Assembly: GCA_031409855.1 (NCBI GenBank)
Contig: JANNYA010000252.1
Coordinates: 1-27,287, forward strand
Direction: 5' to 3'
Length of the DNA stretch: 27,287 nucleotides
Source: JANNYA01 sp031409855
Lineage (GTDB): Bacteria; Pseudomonadota; Gammaproteobacteria; Xanthomonadales; SZUA-5
Shown: positions 15,364 to 25,203 of the stretch, piece by piece
Numbering within the stretch: the first letter of the stretch is position 1
Layout of the letters: each line of letters starts with the position of its first letter
Made by a program: the position numbers and the translations under genes
Notes under the pieces: generated by a model
The model's database searches: none
What the model was told of the DNA's origin: nothing
What the model saw: the letters and a program-made list of their open reading frames with translations, nothing else

Positions 15364-18300
15364 TCATGGTTCTATTTTCAGCGCCCGCCGAATTGCCGCG
15401 TGGATCAGCTCCAGGCGGTACGGTTTTGCCACATGTTCCAGCATGCCAGCTTGGATACAGGCGTTGCGATCACCAAGCTCGGCGCGCCCGGACAGCGCGA
15501 TTATCGGGACGCGCACCATGTTTTCCTGTGCCGCCAAAATCAGCGCCAAATCCAAGCCAGAACTGCCGTCTAAATCCAGATCCATCAGCACCACGTCAAA
15601 AGGCTGCAACGTCACCGCGCCGAGCGCAGCAAAACTATCGGCTGCTAGGGCAACCGTATGGCCCGCGCCGCACAACAGCTCGCCGATCAGCACTTGATTC
15701 GCTTCCTCATCTTCGATCACTAAGATATTGAGGCTAGGCATCGCGTGAGGCGCTGTTTCGGGTGCGCTGGGCACGGTTGGTAGCGGCAAGATGAGCGCAA
15801 ACTGGCTGCCTATCGGGGCATCACTGGGTACAGCGACATTTTCATCTGGACTTGCGCTGAGGCTAAGTTCACCGCCCATGAGCTTAAGCTCGCCGCCCAG
15901 GGCGCGCGCTAATTCGGCGCTGATCGCTAGTCCTAAGCCGCTGCCACGCGCGCCCCGATTGAGCCGCACATAGGGTTTGAATACATCCCGGCGAGCTGGC
16001 GCCGGAACGCCCTGGCCGCTATCGGAAACGTACACGTGCAGGGCGCCGGAACGATAGCTGGCGTGCAAATGCAGCCAACCTGAGCCGGTGAATTTGACCG
16101 CGTTACTTAATAGATTGACCAAGATTTGCCGAATACGTCCGGCGTCACTTTCGCAACTGCGCTCCACGTCAACAAATTCATACTCGCAGCGCAGCCCTTT
16201 TGCCAACGCGCCTGGGCGCTGGCTTTCAAAGGCGTCATAAAGCAGCTCTGCCAAATCAAACGGCGCCAAATGCAAATCCAAACGATGCACGACCAGTTTG
16301 GTGTGGTCCAGCGCATCGTCCAACAATTGCGCCAGCGCATTTCCAGCATGCACGATGCGCCCAGTCAGTTTCAGTTGCTGGGCGCGATCGGCGCTATGGG
16401 TTAACAGCTCCGCATTGCCGGTCACGCCATTGAGCAAATTGCGCATCTCATGGCTAATATAGCCGAGGGTTTCCGTGCGTGCGAGTGCCAGTTGCTCGGT
16501 GTGGTGTGCATTTTCCAAGCGTGAACGCCGCTGGAGACGGCGTTTTGACAGCCATGCGCCAAAAATTGCGGCGATGGCTAGCAGCACGAGTGCAAAGCTA
16601 AGCCGCGCGTACCAACGTTGCCAGGGCGGTGCGGGCAGAACAATTTCAATTGCTGGCGCGCTTGCCAGCACACCCTGCGCATTGCGGGCGCGCGCACTCA
16701 GCGTGTATGTGCCCGGCGCGATGCCGGTCAAATCTAGCGTGCGGTTGCTGGCAAACCCCGAATTGGGGCCAGGCCGCAACTGAAATTGATACTGCGTACG
16801 CCCGGGCGCGGAATAAGTTAACGCGTGCGCCTCAACGGCAAGTTTGGGCGTGCGCCAGGGCAATTGCAGCTGTTTCCCCAGGCCCTTGCCGGTGCTTTGC
16901 TCAATGAGCCAAAGTGGGAATGGCGCCGCAGCTGGTTTAGTAAAATTGGGCTCAAAGCGCAAAAGCCCATCGACAGAGCCAATTAGGAAGGCATGATCCA
17001 AGGATTGAAATGGGTAGTCGCTGAGCTCAACTTGGGAAATGCCATCGACGATACGCTCCGCTTGCAGCGCCCCTTGTGCTAAGCGCCAAAGCCCACCAGG
17101 GCCGGCAAACCACAGCGTGCCTTTGCTGCACGCCATGCCGCCAATATCAGAGGCCAACCCGAGTGGGCGCGGCACGTCACGGTGTTCAGTTAGCGTGATT
17201 TTATCCAATGCGATCAGGCGCTTGTCGAGTGCTACCCAAAGCGCATCGCCACACTCGGCAAAGGCATGAACAGGCTCAGTAATTGGGCGGCGTACGACTT
17301 GCAATTGGCTTGCCGCGTCTTTTTTCAGCTCGCGTAAGCCGCCAATACCGGCTAATAGAATGCCGTCGCGATGGCGCGCTATTTGTTCTACATCGCCGCC
17401 CGTGATCGCTTTATCAGCTTGGCTGAGCACGCCAAAATTTGCATCCAGCTCAAACAGCTCAGCGCGGTGACTGACCAGCCACATGCCGCCGCTGCCATTC
17501 GGCTCCAGCAAATCCACGACTCGCCCCGCGCCATTGCTTTGCCAATGGCGAAACTGTTTGCGCTGTGGCGAATATTGTGACAAACCTTGCTGATGCCCAA
17601 TCCAAACCACTTCCTCAGCACCTTGGCCCTGCGCACGCACGGCGCGACTTGATCGCGAAGGCAAACCGGCGCTGCTGCCTTTTTCGTCGACCGGCAAGCG
17701 CTCAAAAGTGGCGTCCGGGAACACACCGACCACACCGCTATCGTGCATCGCCACCCAGATCACCCCGCTTTGCGCACCACTGGCACCCGCAACTCGGCTG
17801 CCTGGCAGCCTGCCTTCGCCACGTTCTAGCCAGCTCGGCCCCAGCGTTTGTGCATCCCAGTGCGCCAAACCTGTGCTCGAGCTGGCAATCCAAAGCCCGC
17901 GTTCGTGGTCAACTAAGAGCGCGTTGAGCGGGCCTTCTGGCAGCCCATTTTGCCCGCCGGGCGTGGCACGAATGGTTCGTATCTGATCGGATTGAACCAC
18001 AGCGAGGCCGCGTTCGCTGCCGAAAAAGGTCTGGTTTTGACCGTGCGCAATCGCAAATACAGTTTGCCCGCCGAGCGAAGCAATGGCCGTGTGCTTCGCC
18101 AAGCTAAGCGCCTTCGCCGGTTCATTGAGCGCGATTTTGAGCGCGCCAGCGCCTTCGCGTAAGCCCAGCCACAGCGCCTCGTTATCCGCAGTGAGACTGA
18201 CAATTCGGGCGCTACTTTTGTATACATTCTGGCTAAGCGTAGGCTTGCTGTTAAGCACGCTGATTTCGCTGACAAAGCCTGAAAAACTGGCGAAATAGGC

Positions 18301-18864
18301 GGAATTTGCTGTGCTGGTAGCGGCTACGATATCCGGGTTGTTCAGGGTGTGGGTTTGAATCACCGCCAATGTTGCTGCATCGACTTCGACTAAACCGATG
18401 CCAAACACCGCGAGCCAAATGCGTCCAGCAAATTCGGTCACCGCGAAAATATCATTTCCAGGCAGCTTGTGTGGCGTTTTCGCCTGCGCACTAAAACAAA
18501 TGCTGTGTTGGCGATCCGCTTGCAGTGCGCACATACCATGGTTGGTAACGCCCAGCCAAAGGCGATTCCTTTGGTCGACATAGAGCGTTTCGGTACTAAG
18601 CTCTGGCACGCCCGCCGCCGGGTTAATCGGCACAAATGTCTCACCATCAAAACGTACCGCTCCGCGTTCGGTCGCCACCCAAATATAGCGCTGTTGATCC
18701 TGGGCTATCGCAATGACACGATTTGAGGGTAAGCCGTCTTGCGTGGAATAGCGCTGCATACGGGGCGCAAATCGGCTGTCATCGGCGCGCGCCACTCCGC
18801 CCGCCGTTGCGCAAATCAGCATTTGAGCCAGCGCTAACTGCAACGCACCAAAAAGCCGCATCAA
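15364..18864 (-). CDS. Hybrid sensor histidine kinase with periplasmic propeller, Y_Y_Y domain and receiver
   Basis: A 1166-residue inner-membrane signalling protein. In order it has a signal peptide (1-27), a long periplasmic region of two-component-regulator propeller repeats beginning RYSTQDGLPSNRVIAIAQD, a Y_Y_Y-type beta domain (about 670-735) and a transmembrane helix (about 745-770). Then come a HisKA domain with the phosphoacceptor histidine at 805 (GYISHEMRN), an HATPase domain (NLLSNAVKFT, DSGQGVP, GSGLGLAIS) and a C-terminal receiver (ILVIEDEE, acceptor aspartate near 1095 in LMDLDLDG, lysine in AKPYR). It lacks the AraC output domain of HTCS proteins, so it probably passes phosphate to a partner encoded elsewhere. 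No response regulator is adjacent. The signal is unknown; in related HTCS proteins the propeller senses glycans. Confidence 0.93.
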   Translation of the reverse strand: MMRLFGALQLALAQMLICATAGGVARADDSRFAPRMQRYSTQDGLPSNRVIAIAQDQQRYIWVATERGAVRFDGETFVPINPAAGVPELSTETLYVDQRNRLWLGVTNHGMCALQADRQHSICFSAQAKTPHKLPGNDIFAVTEFAGRIWLAVFGIGLVEVDAATLAVIQTHTLNNPDIVAATSTANSAYFASFSGFVSEISVLNSKPTLSQNVYKSSARIVSLTADNEALWLGLREGAGALKIALNEPAKALSLAKHTAIASLGGQTVFAIAHGQNQTFFGSERGLAVVQSDQIRTIRATPGGQNGLPEGPLNALLVDHERGLWIASSSTGLAHWDAQTLGPSWLERGEGRLPGSRVAGASGAQSGVIWVAMHDSGVVGVFPDATFERLPVDEKGSSAGLPSRSSRAVRAQGQGAEEVVWIGHQQGLSQYSPQRKQFRHWQSNGAGRVVDLLEPNGSGGMWLVSHRAELFELDANFGVLSQADKAITGGDVEQIARHRDGILLAGIGGLRELKKDAASQLQVVRRPITEPVHAFAECGDALWVALDKRLIALDKITLTEHRDVPRPLGLASDIGGMACSKGTLWFAGPGGLWRLAQGALQAERIVDGISQVELSDYPFQSLDHAFLIGSVDGLLRFEPNFTKPAAAPFPLWLIEQSTGKGLGKQLQLPWRTPKLAVEAHALTYSAPGRTQYQFQLRPGPNSGFASNRTLDLTGIAPGTYTLSARARNAQGVLASAPAIEIVLPAPPWQRWYARLSFALVLLAIAAIFGAWLSKRRLQRRSRLENAHHTEQLALARTETLGYISHEMRNLLNGVTGNAELLTHSADRAQQLKLTGRIVHAGNALAQLLDDALDHTKLVVHRLDLHLAPFDLAELLYDAFESQRPGALAKGLRCEYEFVDVERSCESDAGRIRQILVNLLSNAVKFTGSGWLHLHASYRSGALHVYVSDSGQGVPAPARRDVFKPYVRLNRGARGSGLGLAISAELARALGGELKLMGGELSLSASPDENVAVPSDAPIGSQFALILPLPTVPSAPETAPHAMPSLNILVIEDEEANQVLIGELLCGAGHTVALAADSFAALGAVTLQPFDVVLMDLDLDGSSGLDLALILAAQENMVRVPIIALSGRAELGDRNACIQAGMLEHVAKPYRLELIHAAIRRALKIEP

Positions 18865-18974
18865 AACTTCCTTTTTCTTAGCCGCAATCGGCGCGCCGCA
18901 GAAGTTTGCACGAAAGCGACGGCTGCGCGCACTATCGCGCTGACTTTACTACCAAAGTTTGAGCTCAACCTTTC

Positions 18975-20570
18975 ATGCTTCCTGTTTTGCCACGCCCAGT
19001 CTTGCCTAGACAAGCCTCCACCGCAATTCGATTGCTGCTGGCCGCATTGGTCGTCATTGTTTTGGGTGGCTTGGCGATCACCTTGGTGCAGTTGACCGAC
19101 ACCGCGCTCAGTATTCAAGAACGCCTTGCGCGTCTGCCCGCATGGGCGGCCTATCCATTGGCAGCAGCGCTAATCGGCCTGGCTGTCGCGTTGGCCTATT
19201 TGCTCTGGCGGCTATTGCGGCCCACGAAAATAGAGCCCGCACTAAGTCAGGCAATCACGCGGGAGGCAGTTTTGGCGCGTGTTGAGGCGCTGGCAACGGC
19301 GCAGTCTGTGGACGCCGGTAAAAATAGCGCCGCAGATCGCGGGCAGGACGCCAGCGACGCCGAACAAACGCAGGCCATGCTTGTCGACGTAAATGAGGAA
19401 TTGGCCGAACTTGATCGTCGCGCTAGCTCTGATGCGCTATATTTGGCGCTGTTTGGCGAAATTAGCACCGGCAAATCCAGTCTCATTCGCGCGCTTACCG
19501 GGCAGGTGGTTGAGGTTTCAGTCACCGGCGGTACCACGCTAGAAGCCAAACTCTATCGTGCACAATTGCCAAACGCAGCGACTTTGATGATCGCGGATGT
19601 CCCGGGCACCAATGAGGCTGACGCCGGTGCGCGCGGCGTATTGGCACGCGAAGAAGCCCTACGCGCGCATGTCGTGGCGCTGGTGGTGACCGGCGATCTT
19701 TCCCGCGCAGAAGCGGCGGAGTGGCAATGGCTGCTCGCGTTCGGCAAACCAGTGTGGCTAATCCTGAATAAAATAGACCGCTATTCCGAAACAGAATTGG
19801 CGCAATTGCTGCATCGCTTGAAAGAAAAATTTGGTGCCGATGCGATTGCAGTCAGCGCCGGCTACGACGAAAGCGTGAGCGTCATTGATGCAAACGGTGT
19901 GGAAAGCCAGCGCAGCCGTAAAACCCCAGCAAAAGTAGCGCCGCTGCAGGTGCGGCTGGCGCAATTTGCCGGGGAAAATCACGCCAGCAAAGCCAAGTTG
20001 GAGCCAGCGCGCAGCCATGCGGTGTTAAATGCGCTGGATTTAAAGCTCAGCGGCGCCGAACATAGCCGCCGCTTGTCCCAGGGTGAACGCATCGTTAGCC
20101 TATACACCCGTCGAGCCATGATCGGCGCGATGGCCTCGGTCGCACCCGGCAGCGATTTGGTGATTCAAGGGGCGCTGTCATTTGGTCTAGTGAAAGCCTT
20201 AACCGAGCTGTACGGCATCAGCATGAGCAAATTAGATATTGATGATTTGTTGGCGCTTTTGGGCGGCAAGCTTAAAGGCTCGATTACTTTGCTGTTAGCG
20301 ATTGCGGGCAATGCTGCAAAAGCTTTTCCGGGGCTGGGCACGCTCGGCGGGGGTGCGCTGCACGCGGTGGCCTACGGGCTGCTTTTTCAAAGCGTCGGGC
20401 GCGCGCTGTTGGAATGTCTGGACCGGCAGCTGCTGGATGCGCGCGGCGGCGTGGATCGTTTGGAGCTACTGAAACATTTGAGCGTGGAATTGACGAATCA
20501 TCGCCAGCTCATTGGGCTCGCGAGTCAGCTGGCGCGGGAATTTAGTAAGTCAGACAACCGCAGTGCGTAG
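18975..20570 (+). CDS. Membrane-anchored Era-like GTPase with DUF697 domain
   Basis: A 531-residue protein with two N-terminal hydrophobic segments (about 18-40 and 60-80) followed by a GTPase domain: P-loop GEISTGKSSL at 161-170, switch DVPGTNE at 208-214, NKID at 265-268 and SA near 291. The C-terminal part (about 360-520, RRAMIGAMASVAPGSDLVIQ onward) matches the DUF697 helical membrane-associated domain, the YcjF-like arrangement. Cellular role unknown; related proteins are linked to envelope or stress functions. It is divergent from the kinase and convergent with pyrC, with only 5 bases between the two stop codons. Confidence 0.85.
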   Translation: MLPVLPRPVLPRQASTAIRLLLAALVVIVLGGLAITLVQLTDTALSIQERLARLPAWAAYPLAAALIGLAVALAYLLWRLLRPTKIEPALSQAITREAVLARVEALATAQSVDAGKNSAADRGQDASDAEQTQAMLVDVNEELAELDRRASSDALYLALFGEISTGKSSLIRALTGQVVEVSVTGGTTLEAKLYRAQLPNAATLMIADVPGTNEADAGARGVLAREEALRAHVVALVVTGDLSRAEAAEWQWLLAFGKPVWLILNKIDRYSETELAQLLHRLKEKFGADAIAVSAGYDESVSVIDANGVESQRSRKTPAKVAPLQVRLAQFAGENHASKAKLEPARSHAVLNALDLKLSGAEHSRRLSQGERIVSLYTRRAMIGAMASVAPGSDLVIQGALSFGLVKALTELYGISMSKLDIDDLLALLGGKLKGSITLLLAIAGNAAKAFPGLGTLGGGALHAVAYGLLFQSVGRALLECLDRQLLDARGGVDRLELLKHLSVELTNHRQLIGLASQLAREFSKSDNRSA

Positions 20571-20575
20571 TGATG

Positions 20576-21622
20576 TTACTGCGGCATCAAGCGCCATTGC
20601 AAAGTCTCGCCCGCATGAAAAGGCACCACTTGAGCAACGTCGAATTCCAACTGCGCGGGTACCGACTGCGGCTCGGCTACCAAAGTGACGCGCGCCTCAT
20701 TCGCGGGCAAGCGGTAGAACTTGGGGCCATTGAGCGAGGCAAAGGCTTCTAGGCGATCCAGCGCATGCTCTTCTGCAAATACCACTGCATAACTTTCCAT
20801 GGCATGCGGCGCGTTAAAGATACCCGCGCAGCCACAGCTCGATTCTTTGTCAGCTTTTCCATGCGGTGCGGAATCGGTGCCCAAGAAAAATTTCGCATCG
20901 CCCGAGGTTGCCGCTCGGCGCAGTGCCAGCCGATGCGCTTCGCGCTTCGCCACCGGCAGACAATACATATGCGGGCGCATGCCGCCGGCAAACATCGCGT
21001 TTCGGTTGATATGCAGATGGTGTGGGGTAATCGTGGCGGCGACGTTCTCGCCGCTTGCTTGCACGAAATCAACCGCCTGCTGGGTGGTGATGTGTTCAAA
21101 CACCATACGCAGTGCCGGAAAGCGCGCCAGCATCGGCTGTGCAATCCGCTCAATAAACTGTGCTTCGCGATCAAAAATATCCACCGCGCTATCGGTGACT
21201 TCGCCATGCACCAACAGCGGCATACCAATTTCCTGCAGCTTAGCCAAAACTCGATCTAAATAGCGAATATCACTGATACCGGCGGCGGAATTGGTGGTGG
21301 CATTCGCCGGGTAAAGCTTGGCGGCAGCGAACACGCCTTCACGAAAGCCGCGCTCAAGCTCATTAGCGTCGCTGGCATCGGTTAAATACGCGGTCATTAG
21401 CGGTGTAAATGCCGCGCTCGGCGGCAAGGCGGCTAAAATACGCTCCCGATAGGCGCGCGCAGCGGCAACGGTGGTGATCGGCGGCCGGAGATTCGGCATC
21501 ACAATCGCGCGCGCAAACTGGCGTGCGGTATAACCAATGACCGCTCGTAGCATCCCCTCGTCGCGCAAATGCACGTGCCAATCGTCCGGGCGGCGTAGGG
21601 TCAAGGTGGTGGGTGTGTTCAT
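20576..21622 (-). CDS. pyrC: Dihydroorotase
   Basis: Third step of UMP synthesis: reversible cyclisation of carbamoyl-aspartate to dihydroorotate by a dinuclear zinc enzyme in the cytosol. The length (348) and every metal ligand match the E. coli class II enzyme: H16 and H18 in DDWHVHLRD, carboxylated K102 in AKLYPA, H139 in LVHGE, H177 in FEHITT and D250 in LGTDSAPHGK. The start is fixed by the conserved N-terminus. It is a stand-alone gene here with no other pyr genes in the window. Confidence 0.97.
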   Translation of the reverse strand: MNTPTTLTLRRPDDWHVHLRDEGMLRAVIGYTARQFARAIVMPNLRPPITTVAAARAYRERILAALPPSAAFTPLMTAYLTDASDANELERGFREGVFAAAKLYPANATTNSAAGISDIRYLDRVLAKLQEIGMPLLVHGEVTDSAVDIFDREAQFIERIAQPMLARFPALRMVFEHITTQQAVDFVQASGENVAATITPHHLHINRNAMFAGGMRPHMYCLPVAKREAHRLALRRAATSGDAKFFLGTDSAPHGKADKESSCGCAGIFNAPHAMESYAVVFAEEHALDRLEAFASLNGPKFYRLPANEARVTLVAEPQSVPAQLEFDVAQVVPFHAGETLQWRLMPQ

Positions 21623-21929
21623 AGGCTTCGTTTGCGCATGGTCTTGCGAGCTAATGTGATGTGACTAACGCCGCGAACCATAGCCGACTGATGTGGGGAA
21701 AGGCCAGATAAATAGCGTCGAGGGCTGTCGTTAGAATTCCTTACAGTTGACACTTGGGATTAAGCACTTTTGCACCGCAGCCCTAGTTTTAATTTCATAA
21801 ATAAGCCGTATTACTTTATAAGGCCTATGTTTGCTGCCGTTTTTCGGTCAAAATCAACCGCTTATCGCAGCTTGCCCGCATTGACGTCGTTGTTATTGGG
21901 TAGGGGTTTTTTTTAGTTAAAGGTGAAAG
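21623..21929. promoter_or_regulatory. Divergent spacer upstream of pyrC and fimX
   Basis: No gene is seen in these 307 bases. TTGACA at 21747-21752 is a perfect -35 hexamer on the plus strand, but the hexamer 17 bases later (TTGCAC) is a poor -10, so it is only suggestive. An AT-rich stretch with TATAAG near 21817-21823 is another possible -10. The fimX start is supported by AAAGGTG 4-5 bases before the ATG, preceded by a run of eight T near 21909-21916. Confidence 0.35.
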
Positions 21930-23999
21930 ATGGCTAAGGCCGATAATTTAGTCCGAATCGTGCTCGTTGAAGACTCAACTGAAGACGCGGAACACGCAAT
22001 CAGCGTCTTGCGCAACGCTGGGATTTCTGTGCGCCCAACGCGTGCAGTCGATGCGGACCAGCTTAAAACCGCGCTCGACGCACCACAGGACTTGGTTTTG
22101 TACAGCCTGCGCGCGAAAAAATTGACCTTGAAGGAAACGGCTGAGGCGGTGCACAAGACCGGCAAGGACATTCCGGTGCTTGCGGTGATGGATGCATTGA
22201 CGCAAGAGTCCTTACTTGCGGCGCTGCGCGATGGTGCGCGATCCGTGTTAATTCGCGGCATGAGCGATTATTTCCAAACCATTGCGCAGCGTGAATTTAG
22301 CGATTTGCAAACACGTCGTGCGGTACGCAAATTAGAGATTTCACTGCGCGAAAGCGAAAAACGCTGTAATGCGCTGCTGGACTCCTCACGCGACCCAATC
22401 GCTTACGTGCACGAGGGCATGCACGTGTATGCGAACAAAGCATATTTGGAAATGTTCAAAATTGAAGAATATGCAGAAATTGAAGGCACGACCTTTCTAG
22501 ATATGCTGTCGGGCAAAGATGTCGCAATATTTAGAGATGTGCTCAGGCAAATTTCCAAAGGTGAAAAGCCACCGGAAAAACTTAACTTAAAAGCGCAGCG
22601 TACTGATGGCTCGACCTTTGATGCGGTCATGGAACTCTCAGAAGCCAGCGTCGAGAACGAGCCCTGCACGCAAATCGTCATTCGCCAGCAAACCGGCAAC
22701 GCCGAACTGACGAAAGAGCTGGACGCGCTGCGTCGGCAGGATTTAGTGACTGGCCTGCTGAACAAGCAGGCATTTACCGAAGAGCTACAAAAAGCGGTTG
22801 CCGCTGCCAGCGGTGGGCAAACCGATCAAGGCGTGCTCTATCTCGAAATTGACAATTATAAAAAGCACCTTGAAGTGGTGGGCATTGATGGCGTCGATAC
22901 GCTATTGGCCGATATGGGCGGGTTTTTGCGCACGACTGCAGGCAGCAACGCGCATGTCGCGCGCCTTGGCGATCATAGTTTTGGCATCATCTTGCTGGGC
23001 ATGGTGCATCAACGCTGCATTGAATTTGCCACGAAACTAGTCAAACAATTGGAAGATCACGTCATTGATGCTGGGCGCACCTCGATTACCTTGACCGGTA
23101 GTTTCGGCATGTGTTTGATGAGCGAAAAAATGACGGCGCCGCAAGACGTGCTGAATAAGGCAGCAGAGGCTAGCCAAGCCGCGATGCGCGATGGCGGTAA
23201 TCGTTTGATTACCTTCGATCCAATGGAAAAGGAAAAAGCGGACGAAGCGGAATCCGCTAAATGGATTAACTCGATCAAAAACGCGCTCACTAAAGATGGC
23301 TTTAATATGATGTATCAGCCCATCGTTAGCCTGCAGGGCGAATCGGGGGAATTCTACGAAGTGCTGTTGCGCATGAACGGGCCGAACGGTGAAGTCCAGC
23401 CGGGCGTGTTTTTCCCGGTCGCCGAAAAACTTGGCCTGTTGGCGCACATTGACCGCTGGGTGATCGCGAAAATTATTCGTACGGTTGCAGAACGCCAAGC
23501 CAGCGGCATCAACAGCACGTTTTTTATCAAAATCTGCCCGCAGACCATTGAAGATGGCTCGATCTTGCCGTGGCTAGCGCAACAGCTAAAAGTCGCGCGC
23601 GTCGCAGGCGATCGGCTGGTGTTTGAGATGCCGGAAAGCAAGGTCGTGACTTATCTCAAGCAAGTGGCGTTTTTCCAAGCCGGGTTGGCGCAGTTGCGCT
23701 GTGGTTTTGCGCTGGAACAGTTCGGCCCTGGGATTAATTCCTTCCGCTTACTCAAGCACGTCAACGCGGACTATCTCAAAATTGACCGCTCGTTCATGGC
23801 GGAACTTGCAAAAAGCAAAGAGAACCAGGAAAAAGTGCGCAGCATCGCCTCCGAAGCGCGCAATGCCGGGAAAATCACGGTGGCGGAATTTGTTGAAGAT
23901 GCCGGTTCCATGTCGATTCTGTTTTCCTGCGGCGTGAATTTCGTGCAGGGGAATTTCTTGCAAGAACCACAGCGCGTCATGGCGTATGACTTTGGCTAA
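21930..23999 (+). CDS. fimX: FimX-type c-di-GMP receptor (degenerate REC-PAS-GGDEF-EAL)
   Basis: Regulator of type IV pilus assembly and twitching that binds rather than turns over c-di-GMP. At 689 residues it has the size and order of FimX from Pseudomonas and Xanthomonas. The receiver (1-120) keeps acidic residues in LVEDS but has serine at 59 where the acceptor aspartate should be. A PAS domain spans about 130-250. The GGDEF signature is replaced by GDHSF at about 347. The EAL domain has EVL at 477 and EQFGPG in place of DDFGTG near 596, so neither cyclase nor phosphodiesterase activity is expected. In Xanthomonas FimX the EAL domain contacts a PilZ protein; no pil genes are in this window. 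Confidence 0.92.
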   Translation: MAKADNLVRIVLVEDSTEDAEHAISVLRNAGISVRPTRAVDADQLKTALDAPQDLVLYSLRAKKLTLKETAEAVHKTGKDIPVLAVMDALTQESLLAALRDGARSVLIRGMSDYFQTIAQREFSDLQTRRAVRKLEISLRESEKRCNALLDSSRDPIAYVHEGMHVYANKAYLEMFKIEEYAEIEGTTFLDMLSGKDVAIFRDVLRQISKGEKPPEKLNLKAQRTDGSTFDAVMELSEASVENEPCTQIVIRQQTGNAELTKELDALRRQDLVTGLLNKQAFTEELQKAVAAASGGQTDQGVLYLEIDNYKKHLEVVGIDGVDTLLADMGGFLRTTAGSNAHVARLGDHSFGIILLGMVHQRCIEFATKLVKQLEDHVIDAGRTSITLTGSFGMCLMSEKMTAPQDVLNKAAEASQAAMRDGGNRLITFDPMEKEKADEAESAKWINSIKNALTKDGFNMMYQPIVSLQGESGEFYEVLLRMNGPNGEVQPGVFFPVAEKLGLLAHIDRWVIAKIIRTVAERQASGINSTFFIKICPQTIEDGSILPWLAQQLKVARVAGDRLVFEMPESKVVTYLKQVAFFQAGLAQLRCGFALEQFGPGINSFRLLKHVNADYLKIDRSFMAELAKSKENQEKVRSIASEARNAGKITVAEFVEDAGSMSILFSCGVNFVQGNFLQEPQRVMAYDFG

Positions 24000-24037
24000 G
24001 AATTCGTGGGACAGCTTTGATTCGAGCCTAATTTAAG

Positions 24038-25195
24038 GTGTTTTGGCGCTTAAGCATTATCCTGTTCGCTTTACAAAGCGTGGCGCACGGTGATGAAGCC
24101 TACATCTGGCAGCGCCTGTGGACGCCTGAACTGAGTCTAGCCGTGCAAGATCAGCGCGCACTTTTTAGCCGCTATCGAGTGCTGGGCGCGCAACATATTG
24201 CGGGCACGCAGTGGGCCGAGCCCGCAATAGATTTGGCAGCACTAAAAGCCGCCGGCGTGCCGGTGGTTTTGGTAATTCGCCTTCCCGGTGCAGCACCGTT
24301 GCTAACGGCGCAACAACTGGCGATGAAAATTGCTGAAATCCGTGCGCGCTGGCTGCTGGGTGGCGTGGCTGCAGAGCGTGTTGAAATTGACTTTGATTGC
24401 GCGGAATCGCAGTTGCAGCGCTATCGCACGCAGCTAGTCGCCCTACGCGCGCTGCTGCCGAAAGCGCTAAATTTGGATATCACCGCCCTGCCGGCTTGGT
24501 TAAAAGCACCGGCAATGCCGATGCTAATCGCCGCCGCCGACCGGGTAACATTGCAAGTACACAGCGTGCTGGCGCCCAAACGCGGGCTATTCGACCCGCG
24601 TTTAGCTGAGTTTTGGCTACGCCAGTTCGCGCAGTTATCGGACAAACCCTTTGCCGTGGCGCTGCCCGCTTACGGCGCAAAGTTATTACTGGACAGCGGT
24701 GGCAAAGTGATCGGTGTGGCGCACGAAGCCGAGCTGGGCACGCCGCATGCCAGCGCGCTGGAATTGCAAACATCCCCCGAGTCGGTGCGCGCATTGATTG
24801 ATGCCTTAAATCGCCGCTCGGTGCCAAAACTTGAAAGCTCGGTGTGGTTTCGCCTGCCATTGCGCAGCGACGCGCGCGCGTGGGCGCCGGTAACGCTGGC
24901 GGCGGTGATCAACAAGCAGATTTTGCGCGCAAAAATTAATTTGGACTTCGTGCGCAATTCGGCCGGTGGTTTTGATGTGCGCCTAAGCAGCGTGGGCAAC
25001 TTGAACGCAAACTCCGCGCTGCGCTTTGCGGTTAATGCAAAATGCAGCGGCGATGGCATTTCGGGCTACAGTTATGCAGCGGGCGTATTCAGCACCAAGG
25101 TCTCGCTCGAGCTTAAGCCGGGTGCGAGCCGCATCATTGGTTGGATGCGCTGCCCAGAAGGCGTGCCGCCCGCGATTATTCGGCCGGTGCGCTGA
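24038..25195 (+). CDS. Exported DUF3142 protein
   Basis: A 385-residue protein with an N-terminal signal peptide (FWRLSIILFALQSVAHG). The body shows IWQRLWTPEL, VEIDFDCAESQLQRY near 115-130, LDITALPAWL near 150 and FAVALPAYG near 210, the conserved pattern of the DUF3142 family. That family looks like a TIM-barrel glycoside-hydrolase-like fold from its (I/L)DFDC strand end, but its function is not established. The GTG start lies 38 bases after fimX with no convincing Shine-Dalgarno; it is chosen because the signal peptide begins there. Base composition is like the chromosome, and it ends 8 bases before the first attC-like repeat. Co-transcription with fimX is possible. Confidence 0.78.
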   Translation: MFWRLSIILFALQSVAHGDEAYIWQRLWTPELSLAVQDQRALFSRYRVLGAQHIAGTQWAEPAIDLAALKAAGVPVVLVIRLPGAAPLLTAQQLAMKIAEIRARWLLGGVAAERVEIDFDCAESQLQRYRTQLVALRALLPKALNLDITALPAWLKAPAMPMLIAAADRVTLQVHSVLAPKRGLFDPRLAEFWLRQFAQLSDKPFAVALPAYGAKLLLDSGGKVIGVAHEAELGTPHASALELQTSPESVRALIDALNRRSVPKLESSVWFRLPLRSDARAWAPVTLAAVINKQILRAKINLDFVRNSAGGFDVRLSSVGNLNANSALRFAVNAKCSGDGISGYSYAAGVFSTKVSLELKPGASRIIGWMRCPEGVPPAIIRPVR

Positions 25196-25203
25196 AGGCT
25201 TAA

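Noticed and set aside
21747..21775. Sigma-70 or sigma-54 promoter for fimX at TTGACA
   Set aside because: The -35 is perfect but the -10 at correct spacing is poor, and the GG/GC spacing does not fit sigma-54; kept only as a weak suggestion.
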